Below are positions 26,306-34,494 of a stretch of DNA of 62,621 nucleotides, in pieces. Made by a program: the position numbers and the translations under genes. This DNA is from a bacterium BMS3Abin11 (GTDB lineage Bacteria > Pseudomonadota > Gammaproteobacteria > BMS3Bbin11), in contig BDTD01000028.1 in NCBI GenBank assembly GCA_002897635.1, forward strand, positions 1-62,621. Direction: 5' to 3'. Numbering within the stretch: position 1 is the first letter of the stretch; every line of letters begins with the position of its first letter. Below the pieces are notes generated by a model. The model was given only the letters and a program-made list of their open reading frames with translations. It had not been told where the DNA came from and searched no databases.

Positions 26306-27151
26306 TCAATGTTGAATCCAGTGTTGCCAAACAGGAACCATGCCGTCAGGGAGTTGGGCCAGTTTACCAAGCTCGACCCATTTCCCCGGCTCATGAAAAT
26401 CCGACCCCTGCGATGCGAGCAGGCCATGCTTTCTGGCAAACAGGGCGCTTCGAGTGTTATCGTCAGGTGTATTGCGACCACAAACCACTTCCATGCCTTC
26501 TCCGCCAGTATCTTTGAATGCAGTAAGTACACGGTTTAACCAACTTGCCGTCAGTTTATACCGTAGAGGGTGTGCGACGATGGCTATGCCACCCGCGCCA
26601 GTTATCCATGAAACGGCATCTTCCATGCTAGACCAGTCAACACGGTAGTACCCGGGTTTACCACGTACCAGGAATCGTTTGAATACATCGGTAAAGTCTT
26701 TAGCTGCATCAGTTTCGATCAAGTAGCGTGCAAAATGGGTGCGCGTGATATTGCCTTCTCCTGCAAGGCGCCGGGCATTTTCATAGGTGTTGTGGTAGCC
26801 CGCCTTAGTCAGGCGTAAACCTATTTCTATAGCCCGTTCTTCACGCATTGCCTTCAACATTTTGATTCCCTGTTTTAGTGGAGGATACTCAGGGTCAATA
26901 TTGAGCCCTATTATGTGTAAAAGTTTTCCCTGCCAGGTGGCAGAAAGCTCTATGCCAGGGATCAGCCTGATATTATTTTCTTTTGCACTGCGATATGCCT
27001 CATTCAGTCCTGCAGTGGTATCATGATCAGTCAGGGCCAGGATATCGACGTTATTGCCGGCGGCACGAGTGACTACCTCAGCCGGTAGCAAGGTACCATC
27101 CGAGGCCGTTGAGTGGCTATGCAGGTCAGCAATAATATTGGTTGGTGTCAT
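26306..27151 (-). CDS. PHP-domain phosphoesterase (TrpH/RNase AM-like)
   Basis: 281 residues. Metal-binding motifs of the PHP fold appear in order: DLHSHSTASDG (near 9), LALTDHDTTAG (near 37), PGIELSATW (near 63), IVAHPLRY (near 190) and GSDFHEPGK (near 253). The E. coli homologue (YciV/RnaAM) is a 5'-3' exonuclease acting on 3',5'-bisnucleotides and 5S/16S/23S rRNA ends. It is commonly next to the yciO/trp region in other genomes; here it starts a leftward run of small genes. Confidence 0.88.
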   Translation of the reverse strand: MTPTNIIADLHSHSTASDGTLLPAEVVTRAAGNNVDILALTDHDTTAGLNEAYRSAKENNIRLIPGIELSATWQGKLLHIIGLNIDPEYPPLKQGIKMLKAMREERAIEIGLRLTKAGYHNTYENARRLAGEGNITRTHFARYLIETDAAKDFTDVFKRFLVRGKPGYYRVDWSSMEDAVSWITGAGGIAIVAHPLRYKLTASWLNRVLTAFKDTGGEGMEVVCGRNTPDDNTRSALFARKHGLLASQGSDFHEPGKWVELGKLAQLPDGMVPVWQHWIQH

Positions 27152-27181
27152 GTCATTAGTAGGCAGGAAAGAATTGCAGCT

Positions 27182-27344
27182 AGCCCGGATATTTCATGAA
27201 TTCACACGATGATCACGCAGTATATTGATTTCACAGTGGCTTTTCTGATTGAGCGCCGTACTCGTGCGTACGGTCGATTGAAGAAAATTCGCTGTGGAAT
27301 CAATAGACAAGTGAGGGCGCGTGTTGTCATGAAACATCCGGGTT
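27182..27344. mobile_element. MITE-like element, 163 bp with 18-bp terminal inverted repeats
   Basis: AGCCCGGATATTTCATGA (27182-27199) and TCATGAAACATCCGGGTT (27327-27344) are inverted at 16 of 18 positions. The interior has no coding potential but includes a CGTACTCGTGCGTACG near-palindrome. It lies in the 265-bp gap between divergent genes. Size, terminal repeats and lack of genes suggest a miniature mobile element; no target duplication is obvious. Confidence 0.55.
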
Positions 27345-27416
27345 AGTATAAGGTAAGTTTACTGAATAAATGATACGTCATTCTGTGTTGTTTCAATATC
27401 TGACAAATTTTTTTAA

Positions 27417-28154
27417 ATGACTGATTTACAATTAAAAAGTATTTCAGTAGCTGGAGTTACCAGCTGTCACCTGAGATGTTCATCTCGTGCAAGGCGTATG
27501 CGTATCGAACTCAGGCCTGATCGCTCTTTACTGATAGTCATTCCCAGCGGGACGCGAGAAGATCAGTGGCTGGCTTTTGTGCTCAGCAAAAGGCAATGGA
27601 TAGAACAAAATCTAAAAAAGTCAGCACTACAGCAGTTCGGGCGACAGTCTTGCGTGGTTGGGTTCCCATCTACAATCGACCTGCTTTGCAAACAGCTGCA
27701 GTATTATATAAGCCGTCATACTGGGACTCGGAACAGAGCTGCGGTAGTTGCTAAAACGCTAAACCTGGTTTGCAAAAACCCATCGGAAAAACAGCTTTTT
27801 CATAACCTGCGGCGCTGGTTGATGACACAGGCACGTGAAGAATTTTCAGCGCGGCTAGATGGAATATCTAAAGCAACTGGACTTGAATGGAACAGGCTTT
27901 CAATACGTGGTCAGAAAACACGGTGGGGATCCTGCTCAGCACAGGGAAATCTCAGTCTTAATTTCAAAATGCTTTTTTTACCCTCGGATCTGGTTGATCA
28001 TGTGCTATTGCATGAGTTGATCCATACTCGGGAAATGAATCATTCCCATCGTTTCTGGGCACTGATGAAGAAATTTGATCCGAAATGTGACCAACATCGT
28101 TCTGAACTGAGAAAAGCAGGCCAGCTGCTGCCGGGCTGGACAGTAAGATTGTGA
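27417..28154 (+). CDS. YgjP-type (DUF45/M48-like) metal-dependent hydrolase
   Basis: 245 residues. The zinc motif HELIHTREMNHSHRFW (near residue 201) contains HExxH plus the downstream His, as in the WLM/YgjP metallopeptidase family. The segment RGQKTRWGSCSAQGNLSLNF just before it is diagnostic. No signal peptide, so cytosolic. Members often lie beside restriction systems or stand alone; substrate unknown. Starts at an ATG with a T-rich upstream tract and no strong ribosome-binding site. Confidence 0.87.
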   Translation: MTDLQLKSISVAGVTSCHLRCSSRARRMRIELRPDRSLLIVIPSGTREDQWLAFVLSKRQWIEQNLKKSALQQFGRQSCVVGFPSTIDLLCKQLQYYISRHTGTRNRAAVVAKTLNLVCKNPSEKQLFHNLRRWLMTQAREEFSARLDGISKATGLEWNRLSIRGQKTRWGSCSAQGNLSLNFKMLFLPSDLVDHVLLHELIHTREMNHSHRFWALMKKFDPKCDQHRSELRKAGQLLPGWTVRL

Positions 28155-28177
28155 GATTCTGAAAGTTGAAAGGTCTC

Positions 28178-28262
28178 AAGATGAAAGACGAAAGATGAAG
28201 GATGAAAGATGAAAGAAAGCCCTGTTACAATTTTGATAATCTTTAATCTTTAATCTTTAATC
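28178..28262. repeat. GATGAAA / TTTAATC heptamer repeat
   Basis: 28178-28215 is a run of AAGATGAAAGA-type heptamers. 28240-28262 is three TCTTTAA units. The two arms are complementary except for one base per heptamer, so they can form an imperfect hairpin between the YgjP and MazG-like genes. Confidence 0.5.
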
Positions 28263-28279
28263 CTGAATCTGTTTGAAAT

Positions 28280-28621
28280 ATGATCAATACCGAAAACCTA
28301 AAACAGTATCTGCGCGAATTTGCAGATGCCCGCGACTGGGAAAAGTATCATTCTCCTAAGAACCTGGTGATGGCCATGAGTGTGGAAATGGCTGAATTGA
28401 TGGAGCATTTTGAATGGATGACTGAGCAGCAAAGTCTAAATCTCGATGCAAAAACTAGAGATGAGGTGGGGCTGGAAATGGCCGATGTTATGATCTACCT
28501 GGTGCGCATGGCCGATCGTTGCAGCATTGACCTGGATAAGGCGGTACAGTGTAAGCTATTGATTAATGCAGAAAAATATCCATCGATTGAAGTCGGGCGA
28601 GATTTCAAAGAGGAAAGATGA
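28280..28621 (+). CDS. MazG-like nucleotide pyrophosphohydrolase
   Basis: 113 residues, all-alpha. The metal-binding ExxE and ExxD pairs are VEMAELMEHFEW (near 34-42) and GLEMADVMIYLVRMAD (near 72-85). This is the small dCTPase/MazG-like family, which removes non-standard or excess nucleoside triphosphates. Downstream of the heptamer repeat and upstream of the large exported-protein cluster; nothing links it functionally to either. Confidence 0.85.
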   Translation: MINTENLKQYLREFADARDWEKYHSPKNLVMAMSVEMAELMEHFEWMTEQQSLNLDAKTRDEVGLEMADVMIYLVRMADRCSIDLDKAVQCKLLINAEKYPSIEVGRDFKEER

Positions 28622-28749
28622 GCTTCAGAAAGACTGGTGATGAAATAATAGAGCATTGATTTGTTTTCATTTAAATAGGAATATACAAAGTTACTCCGTT
28701 GAATGGATTTCAGACACTGTGACGGTAATCTTCTTAAGAGGTTATTAAC

Positions 28750-29571
28750 TTGTCATCTATACATCTACAGTTTCAAAAAGGCCGATTTTTATTGCTGATT
28801 TTCGGCATATTCCTTGTCCTTCTTGCTCCCATCGCAAATGCAATTACAAAACATCTATCCATGGTAGGTGAGAATGGCCAGCCTCTAAAAACCACGCTAA
28901 TCACCATTACTTCGCCTGATGGTACATCAACGAAAAGGGTGACAGATGATAAAGGTATTCTGGAGTATGATTTCAAAAAAGGTGGAGTCTATACGTTGTC
29001 TGACCCGTCAGGATACACCATAAAAACAGTATCTGTAGCCGGTTCTGGATTGAGTAAGCCGGTAATGATAGGCATTGCCGTGGGAGCCGCAGCAGTAGTG
29101 CTGCTTGCTGCTGGCAGCTCGAGTGGAGGTGGCGACGGTGGAAGTGGAAGCGGTGGAAGCGGAGATGGAAGTGGAAGTGGAAGTGGAAGTGGAAGTGGAG
29201 GTGGAAGTGGGGGTGGAAATGAAGGCTCGTTAGGTGGCACTTATAATGTCACTGCTACAGTGGCGAATAACCCTGGCAACCTGCCTGTACTAATAAGTAC
29301 TCTGGTATTACAGCTGGAGATTATCGGAACTGCACTTACAATCATTCAGACTTCCAATAATACCAATTTTCCTGCACAGCTTTCCGGTACTATTGTAGGC
29401 GGGTCATTTACGGCCAGCTCTAATGGTTCTTATGGCGGCACCTCGACACTCTTTCAGCTGGCCGGGTCGATTTCTATTTCGCAAAATTTAAGTTTTTTGA
29501 TCAATATTGGTTCTGACGGAACCCTGGAAGGTGGACAAACGCTCACCTACAATGCTACTGGTACTAAATAG
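28750..29571 (+). CDS. Exported glycine/serine-linker protein, first gene of the cluster
   Basis: 273 residues; family not recognised. TTG start supported by AAGAGG 8 bases upstream; no ATG precedes the signal peptide. Order: signal peptide (about 12-34, FLLLIFGIFLVLLAPIANA); a beta domain with a carboxypeptidase-regulatory-like look (SPDGTSTKRVTDDKGILEYD); a hydrophobic segment (MIGIAVGAAAVVLLAAG, about 107-124); a Gly/Ser/Asp linker of about 35 residues; a C-terminal beta-rich domain (about 160-273). The same plan recurs in the protein at 37289. It precedes the first TolC-HlyD-ABC set by 135 bp, so it may be a substrate or surface partner (inference). Confidence 0.65.
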   Translation: MSSIHLQFQKGRFLLLIFGIFLVLLAPIANAITKHLSMVGENGQPLKTTLITITSPDGTSTKRVTDDKGILEYDFKKGGVYTLSDPSGYTIKTVSVAGSGLSKPVMIGIAVGAAAVVLLAAGSSSGGGDGGSGSGGSGDGSGSGSGSGSGGGSGGGNEGSLGGTYNVTATVANNPGNLPVLISTLVLQLEIIGTALTIIQTSNNTNFPAQLSGTIVGGSFTASSNGSYGGTSTLFQLAGSISISQNLSFLINIGSDGTLEGGQTLTYNATGTK

Positions 29572-29706
29572 TAATTAGTGTTCGTCCATCTTGCAGCAAG
29601 TTCAGGACATAGGGGAAAAACTGTTTCAACCTGAAAAAGTTCTCGCAAAACCGCAAAAATTGCCTGGAAAATAGATTTTCATTTGCGCTATCTGTGGTTT
29701 CTTTTA

Positions 29707-31140
29707 ATGAACATTTTATTTAATAAATACAATATTTTTTCACTATCTGGAAGTCTTGCTCAATGCCTTTTTGCGCTCCTTCTTGCTTTGTCAGTTAAGC
29801 CGGTATATGCAGGAATGGACTTGCAAGATGCGATCAGGACTGCCTTCAAAGGTAACTATGGATATCTGCAGGTACTGGATAAGGTTAAAAAGTCTGATAT
29901 GTCACTGGATATCGCGCGTTCTGTTTTTCGTACTCATTTCAATGCCTCTCTCCGTTCAGATGCCGTTGTAGGCGCCGAGATTGGTCAGCAATACAGGATG
30001 TCACTCAGTCGCAAACTGACTGACGGTTCACGGGTCGAGGCCGGAGTGTATGCCTCACAGTTTGATACTAGCGCACTAAGTGAATTTAGAGTGCAGTACA
30101 CCCGCCCCCTGTTTTCTGATCCGGAACGCAGTGGTGTGCTTGCTCTAAATAAAGCAGAGAGTGACAAAAAACATAGTCTGCGTGTTAGTGAAGTTGGTGC
30201 AGAAGAACTGACAGCCAGAGTCATACAGGCATGGTATCGTGCCTACCAGTCAGAACAGGGGATAGCCGTGCAACAGACAGCATTGGAAACGGCAGACAGG
30301 CTGGTTGCCGCAGTCAAAGCCAAATATGCAAATGACCTGGCCTCCGGTTTTGATGTTGAACAGGCAGAGTTAAATAGCGCCCATTCCAGGCAAACAGTGA
30401 AAGACTCTGAGGCCTTACTGCAAAATGACCTGGACAAACTCAAGATACTGCTAGGCCTGGATCCTGAAAATGAAGTGGATTTTAATTTTTCCTTGCTGGT
30501 AGACCAGCGAGTATCGACTAAGCCAGAGGAAATTGAGGCATTACAGCAAATGGCACTGAACCATCGGCTGGAAATTATCGCAATGAAGGAACGTCGCGAT
30601 TTCGCATTGAAGCGAATGAACATCATCAACAAACGGGTAGGTCCCCCGGTTGATTTAAGCATCCACTATGCCCTGGTCGGACAGGGTGGATCACTGAGCG
30701 ATTCCTTTGAAGTGGATGACCAGCGCATTGGTCTGGGTTTGAATGTGTCGACAGATTTTGCCCTGGCTACAGAAAAAAACAAGGCAAGACTTGCAGTGCT
30801 TGAATATGAGCAGACAGTGAGAAGTTACAGGCATCTCACTGATACTGTTAAAACAGAAATCCGCAGCGCCGTTCGGCAGATGAGCCGTTACGAAGAGAAG
30901 TCGATATTGGCACAAAGGACGGTAGTACTGGGAGAAAAACGGTTTGTGCTGGCAAAAAAGAGATATGATGACGGCCAGATCGATGTAATCGAACTACTGG
31001 AAAGCCAGCGTGATCTTGCCCAGCTAAAGCAATCCAGCCTGACGGCAATCATTGATTTACAGCTAGCACGGCTTAATCTTGACCTGATAAGTGGTCAATT
31101 GAGAGATAAATGGCAATTACCGCAAGCAAATCAAATGTAG
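29707..31140 (+). CDS. TolC-family outer-membrane channel, exporter 1
   Basis: About 477 residues. Signal peptide MNILFNKYNIF...LLLALSVKPVYA. Paired coiled-coil repeats of the outer-membrane efflux family follow: a first half with LQDAIRTAFKGNYGYLQVL and a second with LEIIAMKERRDFALKRMNIINKR. The closing helix KRYDDGQIDVIELLESQRDL is the family's typical C-terminal signature. ATG 29707 chosen; TTG 29683 would add eight residues. It forms the tunnel through which the adaptor and ABC permease encoded next push substrate. Its 3' end overlaps the HlyD gene by 31 bp, so the operon is tightly coupled. Paralogous to the TolC gene at 46933. Confidence 0.88.
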   Translation: MNILFNKYNIFSLSGSLAQCLFALLLALSVKPVYAGMDLQDAIRTAFKGNYGYLQVLDKVKKSDMSLDIARSVFRTHFNASLRSDAVVGAEIGQQYRMSLSRKLTDGSRVEAGVYASQFDTSALSEFRVQYTRPLFSDPERSGVLALNKAESDKKHSLRVSEVGAEELTARVIQAWYRAYQSEQGIAVQQTALETADRLVAAVKAKYANDLASGFDVEQAELNSAHSRQTVKDSEALLQNDLDKLKILLGLDPENEVDFNFSLLVDQRVSTKPEEIEALQQMALNHRLEIIAMKERRDFALKRMNIINKRVGPPVDLSIHYALVGQGGSLSDSFEVDDQRIGLGLNVSTDFALATEKNKARLAVLEYEQTVRSYRHLTDTVKTEIRSAVRQMSRYEEKSILAQRTVVLGEKRFVLAKKRYDDGQIDVIELLESQRDLAQLKQSSLTAIIDLQLARLNLDLISGQLRDKWQLPQANQM

Positions 31141-32582
31141 TTAAAGGGGGTATCGCCCTGCTCGTGGTTTACGCAGGTTTTTCCTTTCTGGGCTCAGGTA
31201 AAGAAGATATCGAGGATGCTGTGTTCCAGGAACCTGTTGTTGCCAGAGCAGATCAGGGTTCATTTGATATTTCCATCATCGAGTCAGGCATTCTCAATGC
31301 ACGACGTTCAGTCACACTTGCTTCAGATCTCCCCAGTAACAGAGCGAAGATCATTTTTCTCAGGCAGGAGGGTGCTACCGTTAAACCCGGTGAGGTGATC
31401 GTCAAGTTTGACCCGGCCCCTTTTGCCGAAGATATTGAAAAGCTGTCAGCAGAGATAAGCGATGCCAGTGCAGCACTGGCACAGGCTGAGGAAGAGCTTC
31501 AGCTGACCATCCAGCAGGGCAGGGCCAGTACAGAAAGTATGCTGCACAATGTCGAAGTGGCTCAACTCAAACACAAAAACCTGACACAGGCCGAGCTACC
31601 GCTGCGCCTGACAAAATCAAAAAATGATTTGCAGGCAGCTAAACAAAATTACAGGCTGGCAAAGAAAAAAGCCAAATCAATGAAAGAACTGCTTGAGCAA
31701 GGTTTTACTAAACGCCGTGAATACGAACAGGCAAAGGCGGCTATAAGTGAGTCAGCTGCCGAACTTGGTCTGGCAAAACAGCAGGAAAAACTGCTGCGTG
31801 AAATGATAGCACCGGGTGAGATACGACAATCAGAACTCAGGTTGGTAGAACTTAAGCGTAAAGTTGCTGAGCAAAAGAAGGTTAATCAGCATAAATTAGC
31901 CCTGAAAAACACGGCAATGATACGCCTGGATCATCGTTACGATCTACTGAAAAAGTCACAACTGTCAGCAAAAGCGTTGCTGGATAAAACAATTATAAAA
32001 GCACCTGTGCCAGGATTTGTCGTATACAAAACTGTCTCTGTACAGGGTGAAATGCGCAAGGTCCAGGTCGGAGATTCCGTCTGGCAGCATAATGGCTTTA
32101 TCGTTCTGCCGGATATGTCTGAAATTATTACCGACCTGAAGGTTCGTGAAACAGATATTGCCCAGCTGGAAGTCGGACAGACAGCGTCAATTCGCCCGCA
32201 GGCCTACCCCAACCTGTTATTGACCGGACGTGTGGAAACCATCGGTACACTGGCATCAGGCAAGGACGAAGAAATGCCAAGGTTTCTTGTACGTGTCGCT
32301 ATCAATGATGTTGATTCAAGGCTAAGACCGGGTATGACAGCACGTACTCGTATACAGACAGCGAAGCTTGAGGATGTGGTGCGTGTACCGGTTGAAGCGG
32401 TATTTTATTCCGGGGATCAGGCCGTGAGTTTCCTGTGGAAAATGAACAAGGCCGAGGCTATCGCTATTGAGATTGGCCCCAGTGACGGCCAGTTCGTTGT
32501 CGTGACTAAAGGATTGTCGGGCGGCGAGAAATTATTATTACACGATCCCCGTAAAGTGTTAGGCGGTGAGCCTGCCTCATGA
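31110..32582 (+). CDS. HlyD-family adaptor, exporter 1
   Basis: 490 residues, longer than a usual MacA (about 370). One N-terminal membrane helix (about 12-30, KGGIALLVVYAGFSFLG). Lipoyl halves occur around EGATVKPGEVIVKFD and IIKAPVPGFVVYKTVS. Between them lies a long coiled-coil hairpin (about 110-285, rich in Ala, Lys, Glu), which suggests a tall adaptor. The beta-barrel region (VRETDIAQLEVGQTASIRPQ) and membrane-proximal part follow. Overlaps the ATPase gene by 4 bp. Paralogue of the adaptor at 48362. Confidence 0.88.
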   Translation: MAITASKSNVVKGGIALLVVYAGFSFLGSGKEDIEDAVFQEPVVARADQGSFDISIIESGILNARRSVTLASDLPSNRAKIIFLRQEGATVKPGEVIVKFDPAPFAEDIEKLSAEISDASAALAQAEEELQLTIQQGRASTESMLHNVEVAQLKHKNLTQAELPLRLTKSKNDLQAAKQNYRLAKKKAKSMKELLEQGFTKRREYEQAKAAISESAAELGLAKQQEKLLREMIAPGEIRQSELRLVELKRKVAEQKKVNQHKLALKNTAMIRLDHRYDLLKKSQLSAKALLDKTIIKAPVPGFVVYKTVSVQGEMRKVQVGDSVWQHNGFIVLPDMSEIITDLKVRETDIAQLEVGQTASIRPQAYPNLLLTGRVETIGTLASGKDEEMPRFLVRVAINDVDSRLRPGMTARTRIQTAKLEDVVRVPVEAVFYSGDQAVSFLWKMNKAEAIAIEIGPSDGQFVVVTKGLSGGEKLLLHDPRKVLGGEPAS

Positions 32583-33253
32583 TACAGGTGCAGGTACTGG
32601 ATAAAAGCTACACTCTGCCCGGGCAGAGTATACCCGTCCTGAAAAGGCTTTCACTTGAGGTCAATGAGGGGGAGTTTGTCGCCATCATGGGCCCGTCCGG
32701 TACTGGCAAATCTACCTTATTGAATGTCCTTGGCTGTCTTGATGTTGCGGATGCAGGCAGTTATGTGCTGGATCAGGAAGTCATCTCGACCATGGATGAC
32801 TACGCGCTGGCTGACATAAGGAACCGCAAAATCGGGATTATTTTTCAGTCAACGAGCTTCGTCGATTACCTTGATCTGCCTGATAATGTAGCTATGCCGG
32901 GTTTCTATTGTGGCCAGTCACGCGAACACAGCCGACGACGCGCGATTGAATTACTGCAGCAGGTTGGACTGGGACACAGACTGAAGCATCGGCCCGGTCA
33001 GTTGTCCGGTGGCGAATGTCAGCGTGTCGCCATCGCCCGTGCCCTGTTTAATCACCCCCGTTTATTGCTGGCAGATGAACCAACAGGCAATCTGGACAGT
33101 AAAAATTCTACTGAAATTGTCAGGCTGCTGAAGCGGCTGAATACACTGGGTTTGACTATCGTTTTGATCACACACGATAGCGAGGTCGCGAGTGCCGCCG
33201 ACAGGATCTATCGCATGCAGGATGGGGAGCTGACTAGCGATTTCGATGATTAG
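32579..33253 (+). CDS. MacB/LolD-type ABC ATPase, exporter 1
   Basis: 224 residues. Walker A GPSGTGKST near 39, Q-loop IIFQSTSF near 91, signature [15 protein letters not shown] near 141, Walker B LLLADEPTGNLDS near 160, H-loop LITHDSEVA near 198, all intact. The GECQ in the signature is a small deviation from GQQQ/GEQQ. It powers the permease encoded immediately downstream (8-bp overlap). Split ATPase and permease genes, rather than a fused MacB, occur in exporters of peptides, lipids and RND-independent efflux. Confidence 0.92.
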   Translation: MIQVQVLDKSYTLPGQSIPVLKRLSLEVNEGEFVAIMGPSGTGKSTLLNVLGCLDVADAGSYVLDQEVISTMDDYALADIRNRKIGIIFQSTSFVDYLDLPDNVAMPGFYCGQSREHSRRRAIELLQQVGLGHRLKHRPGQLSGGECQRVAIARALFNHPRLLLADEPTGNLDSKNSTEIVRLLKRLNTLGLTIVLITHDSEVASAADRIYRMQDGELTSDFDD

Positions 33254-34451
33254 TACAGATATTTTAAGGTACATACTGCCAGCCATTTATATGTGGCGGA
33301 TCAAGCGCCTGCAGGCACTGCTGAGCATTGTCAGCATTGCCATTGGTGTGGCAGGTTTTGTTGTTGTCGTCGCCATGGGCCAGGGGGCGCGTGAGGAATT
33401 CTCTCGTGCTGTCGGCGTACTCGGTACCGGTACTGTGATTATCAACAGCACGGCAGCAGATGACAGTCCACAGCTGAACTCGGAAATGATATTCAATCTG
33501 AAAAGGCTGATGGGCCACGAGTTGTCGGCAATGGCGCCCGTTCTTCATGAATACAGGACTGCCTATCTGAATCGGAAACAGCAGCGGGTGCGTCTGGTGG
33601 GTACCGGCACGTCCTACCGTGAGGTGTTTTCACTCAGCATGGCCAGTGGCCGTTTTCTTGCTCCTTATGATTTGCATCGTCGGCAACGGGTAGCCGTGCT
33701 TGGTCATGATATTGCACTGGATCTTTTTTCCAGTACACAGGTAACAGGCAGGATGCTCCGTCTTGGCCACGAATGGTTCACTGTCATCGGTGTGCTGGCT
33801 AACAGTAAGTTTCCAATGATGAAATTATCCAGTTTTCAAACGCCGGATACCTCACGTGCCATATATGTTCCTATGACTGTGATGTCATCCGGGGCCGTCG
33901 ATGACCAGGTATTCAGCCAATTACTGCTGAGGTTTGCTGATGACCAGCGGATACCCGCGGCGACACCTTTGCTGCACAGAATATTTGGCGCCAGCCGCTT
34001 CAAACAGCAGAAGCTGGAACTGATCATTCCCTATGAACTGCTGATAAAAAAGAAGCAGTTTCAGAACCTGCTGGAACTCTTCCTGCTCGGCATATCCACA
34101 ATTATTCTTGCTGTAGGCGTGACCGGTGTACTGAATGTAATGCTGGTAAGTGTCAACACACGGCGTAGCGAGATTGGTTTACGCCGTGCAGTCGGGGCGA
34201 CAAGAAATGACATACTGCAGCAGTTTATGGTTGAAGGTGTGTTACTGGCAGTCATTGGTGGGAGTATCGGACTATTTGTTGGCTGGGGACTGGGGAGTGT
34301 CGTTACCAGCTGGTTTGAGCTGCCGGTAGTATTTGATATACAGACTATCCTTATTGGGTTTTCCGTGGCATTGCTTGCCGGTGTCCTGTCAGCGATTTAT
34401 CCTGCGATCAAGGCGGCAGGCCTGCATCCGGTAGAGGCATTAAGGTCCTGA
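33246..34451 (+). CDS. MacB-type ABC permease, exporter 1
   Basis: 401 residues. An N-terminal helix (about 20-42, ALLSIVSIAIGVAGFVVVVA), the MacB periplasmic core (about 45-260) and the FtsX-type C-terminal block of three helices (about 280-305, 333-358, 372-395) with the motif VNTRRSEIGLRRAVGATRNDI that contacts the ATPase. Members extrude substrate by a periplasmic mechanotransmission rather than through the membrane. Last gene of exporter 1; the kinase gene begins 43 bp later on the same strand. Confidence 0.9.
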   Translation: MISTDILRYILPAIYMWRIKRLQALLSIVSIAIGVAGFVVVVAMGQGAREEFSRAVGVLGTGTVIINSTAADDSPQLNSEMIFNLKRLMGHELSAMAPVLHEYRTAYLNRKQQRVRLVGTGTSYREVFSLSMASGRFLAPYDLHRRQRVAVLGHDIALDLFSSTQVTGRMLRLGHEWFTVIGVLANSKFPMMKLSSFQTPDTSRAIYVPMTVMSSGAVDDQVFSQLLLRFADDQRIPAATPLLHRIFGASRFKQQKLELIIPYELLIKKKQFQNLLELFLLGISTIILAVGVTGVLNVMLVSVNTRRSEIGLRRAVGATRNDILQQFMVEGVLLAVIGGSIGLFVGWGLGSVVTSWFELPVVFDIQTILIGFSVALLAGVLSAIYPAIKAAGLHPVEALRS

Positions 34452-34494
34452 AACGAAGATGAAAGGAAAATTATAAAATGCCGATCCTTTTAAT

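Noticed and set aside
28989-29240. Proline-rich minus-strand frame
   Set aside because: Complement of the Gly/Ser linker of the exported protein at 28750; composition alone explains it.
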